The translations under genes were made by a program, and so were the position numbers. 64,000 bases of DNA from Branchiostoma floridae. Taxonomy: Eukaryota; Chordata; Leptocardii; Amphioxiformes; Branchiostomatidae. Each line of letters starts with the position of its first letter. Positions within the stretch are counted from its first letter, which is position 1. The notes beneath the pieces are model-generated. The model was not told the origin of the DNA. It was given only the letters and a program-made list of their open reading frames with translations, and made no database searches. This document shows, in pieces, positions 49,001 through 60,300 of this stretch. Where the stretch lies: positions 15,339,569-15,403,568 of the forward strand of contig NC_049986.1 in NCBI RefSeq assembly GCF_000003815.2, in the 5' to 3' direction.

Positions 49001-52000
49001 GGTGTACCTAACTGACAGTGCACAGTTTGACGCCGCCACGCTCGTGTCTAAACCCACAGACGCCACCGTGAGTCCCCTGCACACCGTCCTGATCAGGCAC
49101 GGCTTAAAGACGGGCGATGTTGTTGAACTGTCCGACTTGTCAGCCAAAGTGTCTGTTCCCGGGGCTAACTGCAGTTCCTATACCCACCTCTGTGTGGCGC
49201 TTGAGATACACGGGACGGCAGTGAATCAGACCACGACTGGGGTCTGCAAACCGCTGGGGAGTGGACAAGGCGGAGTTGGGGCACAGGATTGTAGTAAAGG
49301 TACTAGAAGTCTTTTATTGTAGTAAAGGTACTAGAAGTCTTTCTTTTTCCAATATGAGGATCTTAAGTTGCATAAATGTTTGCGTAAAAATGGGACCCCA
49401 TCGTCATCATTAATTCACAAATCTGACTAGCGACCGTTTTGCAAAGGACAAGCATAAAAGTTAACGTCGTTATCTATTCCTTCGCAGTGTTAGGGACGTG
49501 CAGCGTCACATGCGACGCCAATGCGAACTGCATCAGGGCAGACGACGGTAAAGCGAGCTGCGCATGTGCATCAGGGTATACCGGGGATGGCACAGTCTGC
49601 TGGGGTGAGTATCCGACTTTGAAATTCTAGACGAGAATTAGAGGGAATTATGCATATTTCTTACTTAGCATGAAAGCTCATCTGTGTGGGTAAAACCCAC
49701 CTCGGAGTCCCAACTTTCGTTCAACACAAGCAAATTGCTTACCTCGAATTTTCGAGGTAACTGATTTGCTTATGTAGAATGAAAGTTACAAACTCCAATA
49801 CACATTTCTTGCTCATTTGTTACTACAGAAGACTTAAACAATAAATATACAAAGCACTGTCATCAAACGGCAAGCAAGCTATACAAAAAAAAGATTGAGG
49901 AAATTACATATGGATATTAATCTATCACTCTAATATTCACTCAAAGATCTTCCTTTGCTCCCGGTATCCCAAACTACAGACGAAGACGAGTGCAGGAGCG
50001 CTCCTTGCGCCGATGTCTCGAACTCCAGGTGCGTGAACACTGTCGGGTCGTACCATTGCGCGTGCGTGCCGGGGTACGTCAAGACTGGTGGGGCGTGCAG
50101 AGCCGTGATGTCGTTCCAAGCAGACGTGCGGTTCTTCGCCTACAACTACACAGACGCCTACTCGAACAGGAGCTCCGCGGAGTATAGGCAGTTAGCAGAT
50201 ATCTACTTAACAGAGGTATGGCTTTGTTCAGTGCATTTTATGATATTTAACGAGTAGCTTCGTTATGAACCACAGTTCCATATAAAGCAAATTTCAAGCT
50301 TGTAACTCCTACAGGGAAAACTATTCTGACCTCACAGATTGAGAGACCTCTACTTTCTGAGAGTTGTCTACTTAACGTGTTTGACGTGTACATACTAGCA
50401 TAGAGTGTAGAGAAAATGTACGGTAAGCTTTTTTGTCGTGATATTCGTGACTACATATATCGTTATTAACGTTAGTAGCTGATGTGATAACCCAATATCT
50501 ATATATACGCAGATGACAAGCCTGTACCTAGCCAGCCCCCTAGCGACTGTCTTCCGAAGTGTGGAAGTTCTGGGATTCCGGAAAGGCAGTGTGATCGGCA
50601 CCCATGCAGTGAATGTGGCAGAGGGTAGCGGACAGACGGCAAGTGCCGTCAGCACAACCCTGCAGAACGCCATCCAGTCGGCAGGGGGCACCACTCTACA
50701 GATGTCTTCAGAGGTTACAGTCACAGGTAAGCGAAAAATAATAAAAAAATAGAATGTTACTTGCCTTGGTAATCACACCCTCGACGTCAACCAAAGAAAA
50801 AGAAACTTGCCATAAAATCTTAAACGCCAGTAGAGCCCACACGGCCTTATGTCAGCATTCAAAACCATTTTTCGTGATAGAATTCTATAGCATAGTCTAT
50901 AGCAAATAATGCCGATCTGTAGTATGAAAAGTATCGTGTGAAATGCCAATCCGTAGCATGAAAAGCATAGACTTAATTTTCTTCAAATCAATCCGGTTGA
51001 AAAGAAGGACTGAAATGCGGTATGCTGTTACTAGGTGCCCGAAAACTGTAACATTTTCCGACATGTATTTGCACAGATTATGACGAATGCGGCCCTGACA
51101 GTAACGAACCATTACTAGGTGCCTGGAGACTATAAAAGTTTTCCGATATGTGTTTTTTTCACAGATTATGACAAGTGCACAAGCTCGGACAGTAATGAAC
51201 ATTTTCCGATTTTTTTTCACAGATTATGACGAGTGTGCGAGCCCGGACAGTCACGACTGCAGCCCTGACGCCAGGTGTGAGAACCAGGTGGGCGGGTTCA
51301 CCTGCGTGTGTCGCACGGGCTACCAGGACAGGTCACCTCAGGACAGGCCGGGAAGGAAATGCTACAGTCAGTAATATCTCTTCTCTATATGACCGAATTT
51401 ATTTCGGAGGAAGAAATAGGGAGTAAGAAAACAAGCGGTAAAGAAATTACAGACAAGAAGAGTGCAATGTTGCCGAGAATTAAACTGGTTTGAATAACTA
51501 TGGCGGGAATACAGAAATGTCTTTCATTCTTTATAAAATCTTTTAATTCTTTAATTCTGTATAAACATTTATTGTATACAGAAATAGAAGAAGCTTACTC
51601 ACCTAGATATTTCATTTCCAGACTCAACCCTTGTTGCCGGGGTTACCTTAGGGCTGGTGGCTCTAGCGCTACTTATCATCGTCCTGGCTGTCTGCTGTTG
51701 TCGGAAGAGGAAGAAAGCTGAGGTAATTATAGCGTCACAACTTTTACACTTTTCCCCAAACTCCAACAACCATCGTTTGATGTAGCAACAATTTGCCGTA
51801 AGGTCGTGTTGATTTGATCATACAGATGACATCCTCTGGAACTACCCACCCCCCAACTGATGCAAGCGTGTGAATAAAGAAATGGCTTTAAAAGTTGCCT
51901 TCATTATGAAATTCAAATGGTCAGGAAGGTTGAACAGATGACAATTAGAAATAGTTGAAAATAGATGTGTGGGAGAATGTTATCCATATACTCAAATCAT

Positions 52001-54063
52001 CATGGCCTAACTATAGAATAAGTAGAATTGTACACTGCACTGCGTTTCAAAGTAGATGCCCTATGTTTGACACTTGCTGCTTATCACTTTTGGGAAGTCG
52101 TTTTTTCTGCGTTTCACACAGTTCACCAACATAACATCACTGCATGTGTGTTATTTGTTGTTCAGCCTGTTGGAGTAGGAGACCTTGTTTGGGGGAAACA
52201 GAGCGTGCGGGCGTTCTGGTGGCCAGGCGAGGTGGTGCCGGGAAGGAACGGGAACTCGCTCTGGGTCCGCTGGTTCGGACTCAACACCTTCTCTCCGGTG
52301 AGTTTTGCGTGATGAAAGGAACGCACATTGTGTCATAAAAATTTCATAGCGGTTGTAGGGTTACCAAGAAGTACTAGTAATTCATCTTACAATACTGGGT
52401 TACGAACCTCAAACGGATTTGTACGTAAAATGTTTGCCAGTAATATTTGTATCTGCCCAGTACATCGTAATAAGCAAACGGGTTAAATTTTCGTAACATC
52501 AGTCATGTTTTTGTCAGCTTGCGTTTATCATTTTTTGTCTTATCTGCTGATTGATTATCACCCTTTGACCCTTTCCTTCAAGATCACAATTGAGATATGC
52601 TTGATTTATTGTCAAATATGTCAAGACCTTATTGCACTGCACTCAACCGCTTCCTATGTACAGTCGTATACTTTAACATGGCGTAGACATTACTATATCC
52701 TTCACATTTTATGTTTTTTTACCAGGTCAGCGAACTAAAAGTTCAGAAGTTCCAGTCGCTGGAGCAACACTACGACTCAGAAGCTAACGAGACAATGCAG
52801 TCCTACCGCGAGGGTTTGAACAGAATTATGGAGGTACGTCAAAAACTTTTCCTCGTTCACTCCATAGTAGTTTGGCCTTGGTACTCAACGCCATCCACAC
52901 ATAACGGTAACGACGTAAAGGGAGCAAAACCTGTTCCTAGTGCTGAATACCATCTACATATAGGCGTATAGGCCTTTTACATAAAGTGAATACCAACCAC
53001 ATATAGTATGGTAAGATGCACTGTCCTTGGTGCTGAACGCCATCCGCACACATGAGTAACAACATTAAGGCAACAAGACCTGTTCTTAGTGCTGAATACC
53101 ACCCACATATTGGCATACAGGCCTGTACCTTGTGTTGAAGTTGAGTTGAACACCGACCACATCCAGTACATTAAGTTGCCCTGTCCTTGGTGCTGAACAT
53201 CATTCGCTGACGGCATACAAGGGAACAATACACAGACGTTTTTTCTAGTTCTGAACGCTGTACGTACATACTAGTAGTAGTATTGGAAGGCCCTGTCCTT
53301 GGTACTGAACATCGGCCATACGGGTGAACAGACCTAAGCGTTACTAAGTGTGAGTTTTGAAAATGAAAAATGATGTTGTCTTCTATGAAATATACTTCAA
53401 ATCTTCTGCATGCTTCATTACAGAAAAAGAATTCACAGCGAAGGGACATGTACGAAATGATATCGGGCAATGAGGTAAGTGCTTTAAGGGAAATTGTGTC
53501 GTTGGGATTAAGAAAAATTTAAGACGTCTACATTGTTATTCTGTCTGTAAAGTTTTCGCATGAATAGCAAATTAGAACACAACCGTTTTAATCACTTATA
53601 AACGTAATTCTCCTTTTGCCCAGTTTGTTCCGTTGTATGCAGAAACCGTTTTGGACGACACCGCACCTCCAGACGAAAATGCGTACCAAGACGTCATCAA
53701 TGAATATCAGCGGGTAAGTAATAAAGAATATTTTTCGAAGTCACATTACCCGGTATGTATGCCACAGCAATTAAGAACTGCTCTAACAGATGTTCGGAGG
53801 GAGGAGCAACTATGTTCAAGATTTTTTTTATCTAAACATAGCCACTGACATCGTTACCTCAGATTAATTCTTTTGACATAGGGTGCAATATAGTATCTGG
53901 CCGTGTGCAATTGAATGTTTAAATGATGAATTTTTTTCATTTAAAGCTGATGTTACCCCCTTCTTCGGGACCAATGGACGAGTCCACTGCTGAGGCGCAT
54001 GCTTACACCAACGGTGCCATCCTTCTGGACGAGGGCCCATACCGAGAAATGGAAGTTAGATGA
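46037..54063 (+). CDS. Membrane mucin-like SEA/EGF protein with cytoplasmic PWWP domain (14 exons)
   Basis: Exons: 46037-46112, 46889-48175, 48449-48597, 49002-49299, 49488-49604, 49980-50215, 50513-50726, 51223-51366, 51622-51722, 52166-52297, 52726-52833, 53424-53474, 53624-53713, 53947-54063. All phases agree; 1039 residues. Order: signal peptide (1-~22); S/T/P/V-rich repeats of 11 residues (~60-300) and a further S/T-rich stretch; a beta-rich region ~455-600 that may be CARDB- or Ig-like; EGF (604-642); calcium-type EGF with DEDEC (643-683); SEA (~684-792) with a likely self-cleavage site G746-S747 (FRKGSVIG); EGF with DYDEC (793-840); membrane helix 842-867; basic RKRKK; PWWP (876-954); tail with six tyrosines. 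The PWWP part resembles DNMT3: GDLVWGK, FWWPGEV, VRWFG, then the helical half. Likely a cell-surface protein; the role of the PWWP domain is unknown. The TM-PWWP junction (intron 51723-52165) needs transcript proof. Confidence 0.85.
47008..47690 (+). repeat. 33-bp coding tandem repeat
   Basis: About 20 units of 33 bases encode SLGTSAPVVTP-type 11-mers; three units are cut to nine residues (SLGTSAAVM, SLGTLAPIM, SLGTSAPVV), so unit loss is always a multiple of three. Sites for O-glycosylation are S and T. Decay into irregular S/T/P-rich sequence follows at the right end. The copy number is likely to vary between alleles. Confidence 0.9.
48655..48835 (+). mobile_element. Deu-like SINE copy 1
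   Basis: A-box-like TGACCGAGTGGC near the start; the body contains 'gtacctgacttcggttgggga', which is also in the copy at 61.5 kb, and the end 'ggccgctgctgcctcaaaa', also in the copy ending near 55.49 kb. The B-box part is missing, so it is internally deleted. It lies in the intron after exon 3 of the SEA/PWWP gene. Confidence 0.55.
49289..49343 (+). repeat. 28-bp tandem duplication over a splice donor
   Basis: 'ttgtagtaaaggtactagaa' and the next few bases repeat at 49289 and 49317. Each copy contains the same donor (AAAG then GTACTA). Use of the second donor would insert 28 bases and meet TAG, so the first must be used to keep phase with exon 5. Confidence 0.8.
49667..49790. repeat. Dispersed repeat with long interrupted hairpin
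   Basis: A copy of the repeat at 39616. Here it adds an inverted half: TTACCTCGAA…TTCGAGGTAA (49739-49760) nested in AAGCAAAT…ATTTGCTT and further AACTTTC…GAAAGTT arms. It is probably the complete element, with the 39.6-kb copy truncated. Confidence 0.55.
51074..51222 (+). pseudogene. Two decayed copies of the DYDEC EGF exon start
   Basis: 'cacagattatgacgaatgc' near 51074 and 'cacagattatgacaagtgc' near 51162 repeat the acceptor and first codons of the working EGF exon at 51223 (cacagattatgacgagtgt). The similarity runs on through 'gacagtaa(c/t)gaac' and then is lost; both miss the rest of the domain and any donor. They are remnants of a tandem EGF-exon array and cannot encode a domain, though their acceptors remain. 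Confidence 0.75.
52166..52833 (+). other. PWWP domain exons
   Basis: Exons 52166-52297 and 52726-52833 of the 46037-54063 gene encode a complete DNMT3-type PWWP: beta-barrel VGVGDLVWGK, FWWPGEVV, LWVRWFG, then a helical bundle with SYREGLNRIME. From memory of DNMT3A, the methyl-lysine cage is F303, W306, W330 and D333; the matching residues here are A890, W893, W910 and L913, so two are lost. F891 next to A890 might partly compensate. Binding to H3K36 methyl marks therefore cannot be assumed. Confidence 0.8.
52873..53325 (+). repeat. Degenerate minisatellite
   Basis: Phrases 'ccttggtgctgaacgccatcc', 'cctgttc(c/t)tagtgctgaatacca' and 'cacatatnggcnta' recur about every 50-60 bases through the intron between the second PWWP exon and the next exon. 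It is an old, diverged tandem repeat. Confidence 0.65.
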
Positions 54064-57000
54064 ACAAATTAGAAGACAGTTCCAGGATATTGCCTAGTTC
54101 CTTATTAAGTAGAGATATGTGTTGAACAGGTATTAATGTCAGCGTCCCACTAGTGACTGAAGTCCTGAGAAATTTTGTAACACTATAGTTTTGTATTGTT
54201 ATGTAGTATTGTTCACTTGTGCATACACATGTACTGTTGTAGTGTAGGCAGCCGTTGTGAAATAGATACTAGTACGAGGTAATGTAAGCGTAGACTATGA
54301 AGCGGAAATTCGCCTAACTTTGTAAATACTTTTATCAAGTTTCCCATGTTAGTAGTGACTGTGTGTTTTGAAGCCAATAGAAATCTGAATGGTAATCTGT
54401 GTGGTGTGTGTATGCTTCAAAGGGCAGGTGTTTGTATATTGTATGTACATGACACAAACAAAAGTATCAACAATTGTGAATGAGTCGTGATTTATTGGAA
54501 GATGGTTCGGGTACATACATGGATGTGCTGTAGATTTAAAGCCGAAGTCGCTAGAAGAGCAGTACTAGTCTTAGATGCTTTCACAAAATGTGCAAATAAG
54601 GTCAAACATCAAAACACACAAAGTTGTAAATGGCATATCCAGAATCTTTAACTGGGATATAAAGTCTACTCCACACCTTTTAATCAAAAAGCCAAGACAC
54701 CAGTGAATGCTTTTTTGAACCACACGACACGTTTTAAACCCTCTCTGGTGCTAGTTGGTACAACACCTGTGCAGACCACAGCATTTATACGTCCACCTTA
54801 TGTAGTAAGGCAAGAAGAACAACAAGGAGACGGTCAGAAATGGATTGCTTCTGGTGCGCAGAACGTTTACGTGTCAAAGTTATTCAAAAGCGTGTGTCTT
54901 CTATGTTTCATAATTTCTATCATACACAATTCGGCATTGCGTACATGCTAGTTCTGTCCGTGGGGCTGAAAAGGTCACAAAACAATATGGGCTAACAAAG
55001 GGTCTGCCATATCTAATTGCCTTGTTTTCTATCCCTGTTTATACCCCCAGACTTACCTTATATAGAGTGTCGGAAACAAAGTAATAAAGGTTCGACAACA
55101 ACATGTGATATTCTGGTGATGTTTGCGATGTACACATTGGGTGTCTGAGTGTTTAGGCGAGCGGACACGAGATCGAAGGGCACGGGTTCGATTCCTGTCG
55201 TTCCTGGCTAGACGCTGTGTCCTTAGAAAGGGCAATTTTCACAACTCTCCTGGCTCCTAGCCTCTACCAGGTTCCACAGGTCGCTAAAAGAATAGTAATG
55301 ACCAAATAATACCCTTATTCGGCCAGGCGGGAGTCTGGTAGAGACTACCTCACTTCACCCATGTGTAAAAGTGGGAACATGACTTCCGTAAAAAGGCGCG
55401 GTAGAAAGAGAGGGATGGACTCTGCCTTCCGGATCCAATACAATAGATAACAGTGCATAACAACCCACTGCCTCTACTGCCTCAAAAGGCGACTATTTTT
55501 ACACAATGGATGAAAGGTATGTCGGCACGTCGCACCCTCATAAAGAGCGTTATCGATCCTTCCTTATCCACCTCTGCTTTATATAAATGCGTTCTTATCA
55601 TCCATTTATGGCGCCAGCAGTACAAATCAAACATTTACACACGGAGAATAGTCTCCCGATATCTTGTTACCAGGGCACTGTTGACATGCTTGACGGGTGG
55701 TGTGATCTTCGGAACTTTGGTCCGCGCGTACGTGGTCATATTCACACAGGTATTATATACACAGAACACGCTTAGCGTTCTACTGGTCAAGGTCATCTAC
55801 ATACAGAACCTGGATTTTGATGACAAAGCTCTTTGTTGGAACCGTTTGGTTGGAAGGGTTTGGTGTGGTAGCGGAACGCTCCTTCTTGCTGCCTAAGCCT
55901 AGTCTCTACCAGACTGACTACACTGGCTATTATAGGGAGGATAATTTGCCAGGGGAGGTTTGCTACCAGAGGAGTTGGCCGGTCGCGCAACCGGAGGGGA
56001 AACATGAACCTTAGAGTGGACTGACTCCAATGGCCAATAAAAGCATTTTCTCGATTTTTTTTTGCCGAATTCTACTTTCCACGTACCCCGTAGGACGGCC
56101 TGATGGAGGCTAGCCTAACCCTGTGACCAATGCAGACTTGGTACCAAATAACTAAATTAGCAGGACGAGGTTACATCTATCGGCATGATTACACATATTC
56201 GAGCCCATTTGCCAGTCTTTTTTATTTCGATGGGGGTAAAAAAGTTGTGGCGTGCATGCCAAAATATTTCCAGTCTTCAGATGTTTATACCGCATCTAAA
56301 GACGCAAAAATAATCTAATGGGACATGTACATTGCCTCTTTTACACGTTTTGTTCTCTAATGTCAACGTATCCAACAACACAGGCACATACCAAACAATA
56401 ACAATTGAAATTTATGACCGTAGTATCTGCGTGGGTTCTACATACACATGTCATCTGTAGGTCTAGACGACTGCGTCAGAGACGTTTCCGACAAACAGAG
56501 ATGTAATATACGAGGAATGCTGTCGGTATTCTGTACACGGCATTGTTCATGGCATTGTCCGATGAACATCCCAGATATCGAGTCTGTCTTTAAACTCAAC
56601 GGTTAGTGACGATAGCTCTGTTTTACTTCTCTGTAGGTACAATTAAGTTTGGACCATACTACCAGAAGAGTTATGGGGGGGGGGGGTGTTGTCCTATGAT
56701 CGAGAATCGAGAATATAAGGAATGGTGTAAGAGTAAAAGAACATGGAAAATCGTAAATAATGACAAACATTAAGCCGCAAGAAAGCAACCCGTCAAAGCC
56801 GTCAATTTTCCAATTCTACTCTGATTTGATATTATCCATTATGCTGGCAATATGTGCCTATAGCCACAGGAATGGAAAGACCCTAGGTCTGGGGTAATGT
56901 AAGGTGAAGATGATAATATTTAATTTCGTTATTTTTCTACTTCGGTGAGCTTTTGATAAGCTTTCATGTTGTGTACGGGCTTTGAAGTAAGTTAAGTCCT

Positions 57001-57382
57001 CCGATTGGCCCATGTCTCTTGGGAGTGCATGTATGTAAACTAAACAGGGTCGGTTATATGTAGGGTCTTCGTATTTGTTATGATTAAGTCAGTCGCAACA
57101 CTCAATGCTGAAGACCTGGTCTCACTCCACAGCACTTCAGGTCAAGGGTCACAGTACACCTGTCAGTCGACTGACCCTTTAAGTAACGATAAACAGGGGA
57201 CTCTGGTCGGTAAGTGGAGTAACAGAGCGCCAAAAAGGCTTTTTTGTCACCCATACAACATTTTTGCGGTTTCCGACAGGGTAGAACAACCCTCGAAGGT
57301 CTCCCACTTGACGAAAGTTGTGGGAAGCGTGTCAGTGAAGTATTGCGCTGATAGACTTCTCTTCTACAGGCATTCATATGGC
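54064..57382. other. 3' flank and intergenic region with SINE and MITE debris
   Basis: No coding exon. No clear AATAAA was found in the first 400 bases after the stop codon at 54063. It contains the SINE at 55138-55500 and, near 55893-55985, a 'tagtctctaccaga' end whose inverse 'tctggtagagacta' occurs at 55330 and 38950, which suggests a further MITE family. Several open frames of 60-150 codons have no recognisable protein. Confidence 0.45.
55138..55500 (+). mobile_element. tRNA-headed Deu-like SINE copy 2, with insertion
   Basis: The head has a perfect B-box GGTTCGATTCC (55187-55197) and a degenerate A-box. After 'ccttagaaagggca' comes an inserted stretch bounded by 'cctctacca' and 'tctggtagagacta', then the SINE tail resumes with 'ctcacttcacccatgtgtaaaa' and ends 'ctactgcctcaaaa'. 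So a second element appears to be nested in the SINE. Confidence 0.6.
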
Positions 57383-60300
57383 ATGATGGCGTTTAATAAG
57401 TTTATCTTGTTCTGTCTGGAAATCGTCTGTCTCCTTGTGGACTCATTGAATACAGCATCATCTGAGAGGTAAGCTGTCATGTTCATCATATGTACATTTA
57501 GGACGTTAACTTTGATTACCGATGCTGCGATAGCGTACTACTTGGGAATATGGCCAGTTAGAACATTTTCATTTCTGGCTCTATTCAAGAAAAAACACGA
57601 CGTTACTTAGCATACGTTAATATGCCTGCTTTCCTGCCAGATGATAATATAAAACGAGGACGAGTTGGGTGTTTGAAACGTTCATTGCTGTTTCGTTTCT
57701 ATTCTTTTTTCTAAACTTGTGCACTTTTGTTGTAGCTGTTTCATGAGAGGTATACAACATTGCAGTGGTGTTGTCCATAGCTTGTTTTAATGTTTGGTGA
57801 GGATAAGCTAAAAAAAAAAACTTTGGTTGATCATATCTCCCATGTTTCATAACGTTTCGTGATCATCATCAACATCATCAGTCACTGCATTCTGTATCTA
57901 CAGTCTTTCGTGATCAACTCTATCGTATTATGCACCTAGTGCAGCTAGGATGCAGGGAAATGTTGCTACTTTATTTTTGCGACCCATTCCCAAAAGCAGG
58001 GTTGGTTACAATGAAATTGAGTTTGGGTATTACAGGAAATCTTTTGTAAAATACTCAGTGTAAAATTGCGACCTGACTCTTTCGTAACATAGCAACAAAA
58101 TAGGGGTAGGGAATCTCCCGAGCAGCCCTCGTAACCCCTGCTTCGCCTATTGGGTCAGTTAGTTCTCACTCATAGTGAGCAATTGGGCTGGTCTCAATCA
58201 TGATGTTTCTGACCTAGGGCGAAGAGTTGCTGTTACAGTTCCAATCATGTAACCCGTAACCTTGAGTGGCCTTCAGGCCTTGTTACGTGGTGACCATTGA
58301 GTAAAACAAAAAAAAAAAAACTCAACTGTGTGATAAACAGGCCTTGATAGATTTCTATAATCACATGCTAACATTATGAATGCCGTGCCATTGCCATGTT
58401 CCTTAGATAAAGTTCTAGCTGCAATAATCAATGATGTAGAAATTTTCTCACTGTAACCCTGTTAAGTAAATCCTCCTTCGTTTGTATAGTATTACCCGTA
58501 ATCATGAGATTGAAATATAATGAATCCTACAAAATACATCTCTACTGTTAAAAACAAGAGTGCAAAAATAGCACACCTGTCCCTTGAAGTTGTCCACTTT
58601 AGGAGCCAACAGAACTAAGTATAAACAACTGTGCGTGCCAGTGAGAGGGTCCAGAACACGTGCCATTTGCGTGGTGTGGACAGACATCATGCATATTCGG
58701 TGTACAGTGTTGAAATATATGGCCATTTGCTGCCATGTATAACTCTTCTGACAGCAAGTTTTAGCAAAAAAAGCATCCTTTCTGATATATCATTATCATC
58801 ATTTACTTAGTATTCGGCATTACCTAAAACTGTATTCATTTGTATGTGAAAGTTTGCAGTTTGTTCTCCTGGAGTTGTAGGGTAAATGAGGTCAGCAGTA
58901 TTCGGTACATCCAGACGTAAGTCGCAGGTTCGTAACATTTAGATGTTAGTGCAGAATATCACATCTTATAGCGATGTAAATTTCTTCTGCCGCCGCCATA
59001 TTGGTGGAGCTGAAGGAACCAAGATGGCGACCAATAATTTAGAACGTTACGTGGCCTTAAACGTTCGTTTTTCTTTACACAGTCAGATGAATCTGCCGAG
59101 TTTCTGCGAGAAGGAGTGCCCGCCGTTTGAAACCCTGTGCTCTACTGGAGACTACGAGGTTCGGCGCTACGCCAGCTCCATGTGGGTCTCAACTACCGAG
59201 CACAGCGACTCGTTCTCTTTCGGCCAGCTTCGGGCAGCCGAGAGACTGGTCAACTACATAGAGGGAGAAAACAGCAAAGGTATAATGGGTATTTAGTTTT
59301 AGTGTATGTTTGTGCGCGCATGTGTGTGCTAGGAAGATCTCTGTTTTTGTCTAGTGCGTGCGTGTTTGGCGTGTATGTGTGTGTGCGTGCTGACTAAAAA
59401 AAACTCATAATCTTAAGCCGTTTGATTGTTGGCAGGTATGAAGATGCCTCTGACGGTACCGTTTGTGACGCAGCTGAGCATGTCGGGAGATGCGGTTACC
59501 GTGGCTACCCTGGTGCCCAAGAACCTCCATGCAGACCCTCCGACCCCTCAGCATCCTAAGGTGCACTTTTCTTTAAGTGTAAGCTTTTCACTGAGACTAG
59601 GATGCATGTGCGGCGACAGGAATTCTAGGTAATATGTCAAAGGTAAAGGCCCACAAAAAGAAAACAAAACCCGTCTGGACGTTGTTACACAAATCGAACA
59701 ATGGCCGACATAAGGACTGTTTACCTTTGACGTATTACCTAGAATTCCTGTCAGCGCATATGTGTTCTGATCTCTGTGAAAGGGCTTTCAGTGTATGTAC
59801 AGCCATGTGAATTAGTTCTTTCAATGGTTTTTGCCACATATGTTACCGTGGCCCGAAATTTGACTTCAATATACCATTACGTAACATGCCTCCTTTTACC
59901 TCTGCATGTCAAGAAAGAAGAAGACCTTCGAACACATGTCGACAGGTCACCATCTTTGATCTTAATAGGTTTCGGTGTTACGCTTTTAATCTGTAATCAA
60001 AAAGGCAAATCTCGTTAATTGAAGTCCTCGTCGCCTCGTCAGTAATTCATTGACGTATTGTATTCAACTTACGATGACGTATTTATCTATACTTTATTTC
60101 AGGCACTAACGGGCCCATAGCACGAGCAAACTGTACAATAACGTTATAAACAACAGATACATTAGAGATGTACATAGTTTTTGTGGGTTTTTTTTTTGCA
60201 CAGGTGGTACTTGACGTTCTACCGGAGACAGTCCTGTATGTCCGTCCCTTCTCTGGGTACACCACGCGCAGCCTGGTGAAATCCCAGGCACAGAAACTCT

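Noticed and set aside
55138..55210. Possible tRNA gene with a perfect B-box
   Set aside because: A-box degenerate, acceptor arms do not pair, and a SINE body follows.
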